Assembly (NCBI GenBank): GCA_963921425.1 | Contig: OY992840.1 | Span: forward strand, 19,880,621-19,944,620 | Length of the DNA stretch: 64,000 nt | Direction: 5' to 3' | From: Dryas octopetala | Lineage: Eukaryota; Streptophyta; Magnoliopsida; Rosales; Rosaceae | Shown: positions 58,601 to 64,000 of the stretch, piece by piece | How the letters are laid out: the number at the start of each line of letters is the position of its first letter | Numbering within the stretch: the first letter of the stretch is position 1 | Made by a program: the position numbers and the translations under genes | Notes under the pieces: generated by a model | Seen by the model: the letters and a program-made list of their open reading frames with translations, nothing else | Databases searched by the model: none | What the model was told of the DNA's origin: nothing

Positions 58601-61600
58601 TTCTGTCTCTATTATTCCTCTTACATATAGCCCATTTTATTTGCTCTATTTTTAGATTTTCCTTTCTCCTTTCCTGATATTGAGTAATTTTGGCCTTTTT
58701 TTCTCCGCAATATGTTGTGCAAAGTTCGTATTTAATTCCATATCAGTTACATGTCATATTTAAGTCATTAATTCTAATTGTTCACTATGTTCCTCATGAT
58801 TACACTATGTTCCTCACTATGTCAGAATATATTTGTCGAATCACTTCAAAATTGGTGACCCTGAAGTATAACTTTTTCTTTCTTTATGCCATTTGCTTTA
58901 CAGGCTCAAGATAACATTATGAACCTTCCATTATTAAATGGTTGGGGTGAAAAGCATCGGCTCTTTGTGAAGTGGAAAGATGTTGAGGCAAAGGTATGCT
59001 GCACTCTCTACGTGTCTTTGTGTAGTGAATTAACATCCCCTGTGATCTTGTCCTTGATGTATTCTAGAGTTAAAACAGATATAGCAAACAACACACAATA
59101 TGGCAGCAAAAGTAAACACAAAGAACACCAAGATTTGTTATTGAGGTTCGGCGAACTTTGCCTACGTCCCCGTGTGATCCTTAGAGAATCACAGCTGCAC
59201 TATGTATAGAATAAGAGTACAAGAACTTATTGAAACCCTAGACTACCCAACTTGCAGCCGCTCTCTTCTCTCTTGCACAAATAGCTCTCTTGTGTGTTTC
59301 CTTCTTGAAAAACCGTTCCCTTGAAGTCACTCACCCTTGAGTCTCTAACCCGGGTCTCCCTTTGAGTTTCTTCCCTAGAAGTCTCTAGCTATACTTATAT
59401 TTTCTATGAGACTTGCACCAGCCTTTTTATAGAGCATAGACTTACCAATTACAATATGGATTCCTAATCCTAATAGAATTAGGTAATCTACCTATTAGCT
59501 AATTCTATTCCCTTGTACACAAGGAAAACCCTTTAGAACTCTTTCCCACACTAGGAAAGTCTTGCGCAAGTCCTATTTGTCTTCCAAAATTGTACCCCAC
59601 TAGGAAAACACCAAACTACCCCACTGCCCAGTCTCCCTATTGCTCTTGGCCTGACCTGTAGCTTCCTCCAGAAATTTCCGACGAGACAAAAAACACAACA
59701 CTTTGTTTATGGTCTTACTACATTTTGGTCGTTGCTTACTATCCTTATATCATTCTGAGTTATTCTTTCATTATAAGGATAATATTTCTCAGATTCTTAC
59801 GATAAGGAAGAGTAATGCTTGCAACAGTCGCCTTAGGCTACTGTACTAGACAGTCTCCGTTTAAATGAAGACAAAATATTTATGATAGCTCAAAACAGGG
59901 ACCACATTTCTATAGAATTTGAAAAGACAAGAAGAATTAGTCTCTTTCATTACCTCTCCTCCCTCCTCCCACCACATCTCTGGTACCAAACCCTGACTCA
60001 CTCTCTCTAAGTTGTCTTCTATTTACTTTCTCTATAATACTGCCCACTTCTTTCATCACTGCAACCTAGTTGGTGTTCTGTATGTGGCATTGAATCTATT
60101 AGGTGTAGGGATAATAGTGAGGTGAATGCCGGAGAAAATAGCAATGTCCTTGAGGTTATCTATTTTTTTAATGTTTTGGCGAGTAATACCCTTAAGGTTT
60201 TCATTATACTATATGAGAGCATATGTCAGAGAGGGAGAGAGAGGTGCTAGTTTCCTGAATTTCCAGACATTGCTGGCTTATGACCTGGTGTTAATGGCAG
60301 AGTAGGTTTGTTGCTGGATTGTTTTTTCTTTTAGGTTCTAATGAGTACTTGCAATGAATAATTTTCATCCATTACATATGCAAGGAAGCCCATAGAAAAG
60401 CACCTTCTTGCATCCGCATTGCTGTTACTACTACCTTCACCACATTGACATGCCTGAACTTTCCGAGCTTCAAAGGCACTACCTTTTCCTCTGAATCCAC
60501 CTTTACCATCGGGTTGGCATCATCTTTTGTTGTGATCTCACAAAATTTATGCAATATATTGATGTGGCACGAGCCAATTCAATGTCTCCATGAAAACCCA
60601 GATGGGAATTTGGTCCCAAAACTGTTCTGGCTCTGGTAATAGCAGCCTCTCTATCAGAGGCAACCTCTCTTGAGCTGTCACTCCCAGATTCAAGAACAAG
60701 AACAATGGGTGAACATCTTTTGTTTGGAGAGAAATCAGGGATCAAAGTAGCTCCACACAAAAGCGGGGCCAGAGTTGTGTGGAGTGAAGGATAGGGGAAG
60801 GGGCAGGGGGAGGAGGGAGGGAAGTGGCGTAAAGACAATAACTTCTTTTTGGCTCCAGAACGTGGTCCCTTTTTTGTGTGTTTTAAGCTAGCATAAACAC
60901 ATGTCTTCATTTGAACAAAGACTGTCTAGCACAGCCACCTAAGGCAACTGTAGTTAGCATTACTCTATAACGAAATCAAAAGCTTGTTTTACATGTAATT
61001 TTTCCTTTCTGAGGGAAAAAAATTGACTTCTAATGATTCCTCTAGATTGTTTGCTTAAAATGTTTGTCAGTGTATTCTAAAAGATTATCAACTTGGTCAC
61101 CATTTTTTCAACTTTTTTTGTGATTACTTATTAATGTGGTTTGTCTTCCCTTATATGAGATTGCATGCAAATACATTTTGATACTTGTGTTCTTGGTTAT
61201 TGTACACCACTGTCCTTTTCTGAGTAAAACCTGCCAATGAGAAGTGTATAGAAGATTACCACCATAAACTGTGCCAGTCTTTCTTTCACCTAAATTTATA
61301 ATTTTCCATCAGAATTGTCCAACACACATAAATTATCATTGATTTTTGAAGCTTGATATCTGGTTTAAAATTATATATGAAGCTGTTAAGGGGTAATAAA
61401 TCAGCTATACCTGCAAGAGTCTAGTATGTTATTGATTATTTTAGGTTGATCTAGCTGACAGAGATGGGTTATTCTGCCACTAATATTCAGAATTTGATAT
61501 CATTGTGATGATTGAAGTTTTTATTTTTCACAGCTGACAGAAGCTCTTTTTTCTCCCTTTTTAACCAGGCTGCTGCGTATTATTATCATGGTTTGATCCT

Positions 61601-63152
61601 TGATGAGGGTAACACAGAAAAATTTCATGGGATGGCTGTAGCTGCTTTGCAAGCAGCAGATGAGTATTTTAAAGAAAGTAAGAAGGCATGTGAGGCCTTT
61701 AATGCTGCTCCTCCTTTGTCGAGGTAGGTATAGGCTCTGTTTTGCTTGACCATTGTGCTGGCAGATGAATTATTGATCTTGATTCTTGTGTTATCTAGCA
61801 GATTATCTGCTCTTTTCTAGGATAAGTGGTCTAAGTTAGCAGTTATTTTCAGAGCAACAAGTTTTCCTTTGAGAGTCTGCAGCTGCAATAATGTAGGGCC
61901 AGTAAGCATATGCTGTCTGAAAATATGTTTATCCTTTTTCCCTTCCCCCGTGAACTACAGACACACACATGTACAAGGATGCACATATAATGCTCATAAA
62001 AATGTGAGGTTTGCAATTTTAGGCCATCAGGAAGTGGATTTCAGTAACCAGGGAAGTTTTCTTCATAAGAGAATTTTTTAATTAATCTTTTACAGTTAAT
62101 TATGGTCTTGAATTGCAATGACACCCTTGTTTAGAAAACCAAAAAATTCTTATTTGCAACATGTGCTAATTGAGGAACCAAAGGAGTCCTTGTGGGCATA
62201 AACATGTAAATTGTTTTAATTTGTGGTTTTCCAAAATGCAAGTCCTAGGCATGAAAATAATAACTTATCTACAAGGTTTTTTGACAATACCCTCATGTGG
62301 CTCTGCATGCTCGATAAGCCCCCATGTGATGCTTATTAAATAGTTATCTAATGACCTTTCATGCATCTATGCATGTGTGGAGTCCTGATTCGATTTTACA
62401 GGTGTCTTGTCACATATTGATGTTGGCATGGTCGCCTCTACTTAGTGGTTCATTTATTTGCGATATTGATATAATGTTGTCTCTTTTCTTTGACATGTAT
62501 AGTGAGACTGAGAATTCATTTGGATGTGGTCTTTAAAACTTGCACGAATAGAACATGAACCCTGTACATTAATGAAAATTATATTACATGCCCTTGAAAT
62601 TTGTGTGTGTGTGTGTACTGAACTATATGTGAAGATCTATTGTCTTTCAGATAGCAATGGTTGTTTCAAGATTGATTTTTCTTTGTTTGAACTATTTCCT
62701 TCCTTTTGAATCCTTTTCTGAACCAGTAAGTGCCTTATAATACAGAAATCCACCGCTTTGGGGAACCATGAAATATCTATCTGAGAAAATTCCAAAAGAT
62801 ACTTCAAGCAAAGTGCGGATAAACCGTGACCTGTACTCTCATGAAAAGTAAGTCCTGCTTGAGAGAACCATAATTAATAATACTTATGCCTTAATGCAAT
62901 TTCCTTTCGCTCTTGGCACCAAATTGCAATCCCAATGTTCTTTGTTGATAGAATTAACCCTAAGAATAATTAACCTCTGGTTTTGGATATCTTGACGACA
63001 GAATCATGGAGACAGCACCAACATTGCCTGACTTTGCTTTGGCCTTGAAACCGGATGAATACCAACTTCCTCCAGTAGACCCCTCTTGGAACATGGAGCA
63101 CATGAGTAGGGAACAGACTGGTCCCAACCAGCTCAGGAATGACAGAAGATAA
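52650..63152 (+). CDS. BRO1-domain protein (BROX-like), interrupted by Copia insertion
   Basis: Eleven exons give 427 residues with consistent phases: 52650-52902, 52989-53063, 56523-56581, 56732-56867, 57114-57210, 57314-57380, 57812-57910, 58904-58993, 61569-61723, 62746-62847 and 63002-63152. BRO1 domains bind ESCRT-III CHMP4/SNF7 and act in endosomal sorting. The start MGCLVSTPKD carries a Gly2 myristoylation and Cys3 palmitoylation signal. The domain includes DLQQALEDYLPVLLGLMKDG, VQFVWVNQEDDAEETAMSN, YEVLSILHLMAMLSLSQANL, RASIDILLKAAGYLDCAVRH, QGVDIQLGMAIDSTKATLAV, KAAAYYYHGLILDEGN and NPPLWGTMKYLSEKIPKD. Exons 3 and 4 occur twice: first copies at 53151-53209 and 53360-53457 (the latter cut by the LTR), second complete copies as listed. 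Splicing from exon 2 to the second copies would rebuild the normal protein; use of the first copies would not. So the locus may still be functional. Confidence 0.9.
53137..53457 (+). repeat. Host duplication, copy A (321 bp: BRO1 exon 3 and part of exon 4)
   Basis: Apparently identical to 56509-56829. It ends exactly at the Copia LTR junction (TTCCAAG|TGTTGATG). It includes all of exon 3 and 98 bases of exon 4. Confidence 0.95.
53458..56508 (-). mobile_element. Copia-type LTR retrotransposon, non-autonomous, with extra internal fragment
   Basis: Two LTRs in the same orientation, 53458-54129 and 55720-56390 (about 672 bp, TGTTGATG to AACAACA on the plus strand), differ by a single-base indel by eye. 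The element reads on the minus strand: the primer-binding site TGGTATCAGAGCC (initiator tRNA-Met) lies next to the right LTR near 55705-55718, and the polypurine tract AAGGTGGAGAT next to the left LTR (54130-54140). Only a gag-protease ORF remains. After the right LTR a second, partial copy of the polypurine-side internal region follows (56391 to about 56500) before host sequence restarts. A normal 5-bp target duplication is therefore absent. Confidence 0.9.
54285..55649 (-). CDS. Copia gag-protease polyprotein (integrase and reverse transcriptase deleted)
   Basis: 454 codons in the retroelement. N-terminal gag (UBN2-type) starts MAAGSSGVSSFKVEQFDGRG and contains the WEDLECRCVSTIRLYIADN and LLNQLERVGVKIEEEDRALL segments. 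A CCHC zinc knuckle CYKCKEWGHIKKDC lies near residue 235, and the aspartic protease active site WILDSGSTHHIC near residue 283. The gag-pre-integrase segment (GGLYRLIGTQ) then jumps to an unrelated Gly/Arg-rich tail, so integrase, reverse transcriptase and RNase H are missing. The frame is open, so this element could make gag and depend on a relative for mobility. Confidence 0.9.
   Translation of the reverse strand: MAAGSSGVSSFKVEQFDGRGNFTLWQKRVKDVLVSQGLARALKGKEVGKPAKMTDDDWEDLECRCVSTIRLYIADNIINNIDEDSAPELWKKLEKLYLAQKSMATKLNLKRDIYKLKMEAGANLMDHMNVFKGLLNQLERVGVKIEEEDRALLLLTSLPDTYDNIVDIFLYGKDTLKMEEVESTLLSSERRKKVEDKDSLFVAHGQRGRQTTKGSSDNSKARSKGSGKGWQCYKCKEWGHIKKDCPTWNKKDGHGSTAVADYNESGELLTVSIGNTSSHGDWILDSGSTHHICSRKEYFEKFQESKGGSFSLPDGSKVDVMGVGTVKIKMFNGVEHTLGGVAYVPKLQRNLISLSRLDSKGYLVLIAGGVMKITHGSMVLMKGEKCGGLYRLIGTQTSMVGWKRNAQEIKRLRKVSFAGTAETVVTCFQGSNDGEKGDPTGGGGESRPLFGANR
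56509..56829 (+). repeat. Host duplication, copy B (BRO1 exon 3 and exon 4 start)
   Basis: Second copy of 53137-53457, continuing into the intact remainder of exon 4 (AACATCTGCTGATGG). The left border is within TTTCTATGGTGAAGG. Confidence 0.95.
59021..59700. mobile_element. Solo Copia LTR in BRO1 intron 8
   Basis: 680 bp, TG...CA ends (TGTAGTGAATTAAC to AAACACAACA), flanked by the perfect 5-bp duplication CTTTG (59016-59020 and 59701-59705). It shares AGATTTGTTA, GAGGTTCGGC and TGCCTACGTCCCC with the LTRs of the element at 53458, so it is a related family. A single LTR with a target duplication indicates loss of the interior by recombination. Confidence 0.85.
59810..60965. mobile_element. 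TIR transposon (1156 bp), probably Mutator-type, in BRO1 intron 8
   Basis: Inverted ends of about 60 bp: left GAGTAATGCTTGCAACAGTC and TGTACTAGACAGTC; right, reverse-complemented, GAGTAATGCTAACTACAGTT and TGTGCTAGACAGTC. A degenerate 9-bp target duplication flanks it (GATAAGGAA / TATAACGAA, 7 of 9). Minus-strand open frames inside (60503-60910 and 60372-60554) have no family I recognise; they could be captured sequence or chance. No transposase seen. Confidence 0.75.
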
Positions 63153-64000
63153 GCATTATGTGATAATTTTCTGTATTACAGAGTTCCAGGGGCTATCCAG
63201 GAGCACCGATGACCATTCAAAACCAGGTGGCTTATTCTTCAATTGTTGTGTAAAAGGTCTATTTGAGCTGTCCTTCCCATTTTTCTTTATAATTTTCTTT
63301 TATTCCTTCTCCCATGGCGTAATTTACTTTTGATAGAGCTCTGTATAAGTTTCTTCTGTTGTGTGCAAATTGTAAATTGGTTGCTTCTATTGGGGAGAAA
63401 GAATGATTTATTTGCAAAATCCCAATAATGGGTATGCCTCGTCAAAGGTAAGCCAGTATGTTTCTGGGCTTTAAGCCCTCCTTGTACCAAAAAAAAAAAA
63501 AAAAGGTAAGCCAGTACAAAACGATTGCCCATCTGTTTCATGCAAAAACATTCTAAACGTATTTTGTGTTTAAAATTGATTACTAATAAGGAGAAGGTTG
63601 CACGCACCGCGTAAACATATTCAGGCCAAAATGTTCGGAGGAAGACTCAAAAAAGTGAAAGGCGTTGTGTCCGGCGAAGGTAGAATTCAATAGTCTTTCA
63701 TTGTTTTGTTGGTCACTCTAAATGAAAATGCCCATCTGATCTCTTTAAATGAAAATGCCCTAGTTATTTTCTTATCAAACATTATTTTAGAGTTTAGAAT
63801 TTTAGAAATTAATTATTGTACACATGTTACAATTTAAGTGGATTGGTAACACTATGTCATTATGCCACGTAGTGTTACGATCACACACAATAATTTTTTA
63901 AAAATTTGAATCTAAAACCTCAGGTTTAAAAGTCAATTAACCACTAGAGTTATAAGTCTTCACCAAAGACATCTTAATTAATTTGAATCAACAAGTGATT
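63153..64000. other. BRO1 3' flank to window end
   Basis: BRO1 3' UTR, then a small retroposed insert (63459-63501) and AT-rich DNA. An ATG at 63634 opens only 20 codons (MFGGRLKKVKG...) and cannot be called a gene. Confidence 0.55.
63459..63501 (+). mobile_element. Tiny 5'-truncated retroposon with poly-A and 15-bp TSD
   Basis: AAAGGTAAGCCAGTA occurs on both sides (63444-63458 and 63502-63516, sharing A's with the tail). The insert is TGTTTCTGGGCTTTAAGCCC, then TCCTTGTACC and an A tract. This is the structure left by LINE machinery; TTTGTAC-type ends are common at plant LINE 3' termini. Confidence 0.75.

Noticed and set aside
63634..63693. Short ATG frame MFGGRLKKVKG near the window end
   Set aside because: Twenty codons only; might be a first exon of a gene beyond the window, but nothing here supports it.

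Overview
The window is nuclear DNA of a flowering plant (eudicot). Genes are split by short AT-rich GT/AG introns, several families are plant-specific (GEM-like GRAM protein, YSL transporter, DUF789, GASA), and plant-type transposons fill the spaces (Mutator-type elements with 9-10 bp target duplications, Copia LTRs primed by initiator tRNA-Met, CACTA, LINE). A woody rosid is my guess, not shown by the sequence. One 200-N assembly gap lies at 24257-24456.

Layout, left to right. 10-2265 (+): last exons of an unidentified Lys-rich, acidic-tailed protein. 2821-3435 (+): intronless Kunitz-type protease inhibitor. 4119-5294 (-): GEM-like GRAM-domain protein. 6826-8689 (+): RNA polymerase subunit RPB12. 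13772-20375 (+): long DUF789 protein. 20960-24584: Mutator-type element carrying pieces that look like two different host genes (an ILP1-like 5' end and a GASA/snakin 3' end). 27145-30777 (+): YSL7-like metal-chelate transporter. 31835-33810 (+): decayed cytosolic HSP70. 35134-37437 (-): BTF3 (NAC beta). 43657-47659 (-): replication licensing factor CDT1. 52650-63152 (+): BRO1-domain protein, broken up by a Copia insertion with a 321-bp duplication of host exons, a solo LTR and another TIR element. The space between genes is mostly MITEs and simple repeats.

The genes do not form a pathway. They are ordinary, independently transcribed plant loci (transcription, protein biogenesis, DNA replication, membrane traffic, metal transport, defence). 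All exon models given below keep reading frame across every junction, which is the main internal check.

The most interesting material is transposon-driven: (1) the gene-capturing MULE and a 402-bp MITE about 11 kb away with the same terminal repeat; (2) the unusual Copia/host duplication in the BRO1 gene, which may be real or an assembly join; (3) a MITE carrying a perfect E2F-type site; (4) two copies of one MITE family on either side of CDT1; (5) tandemly amplified TGGGCT motifs upstream of RPB12. I saw no CRISPR array, rRNA gene or convincing tRNA gene.
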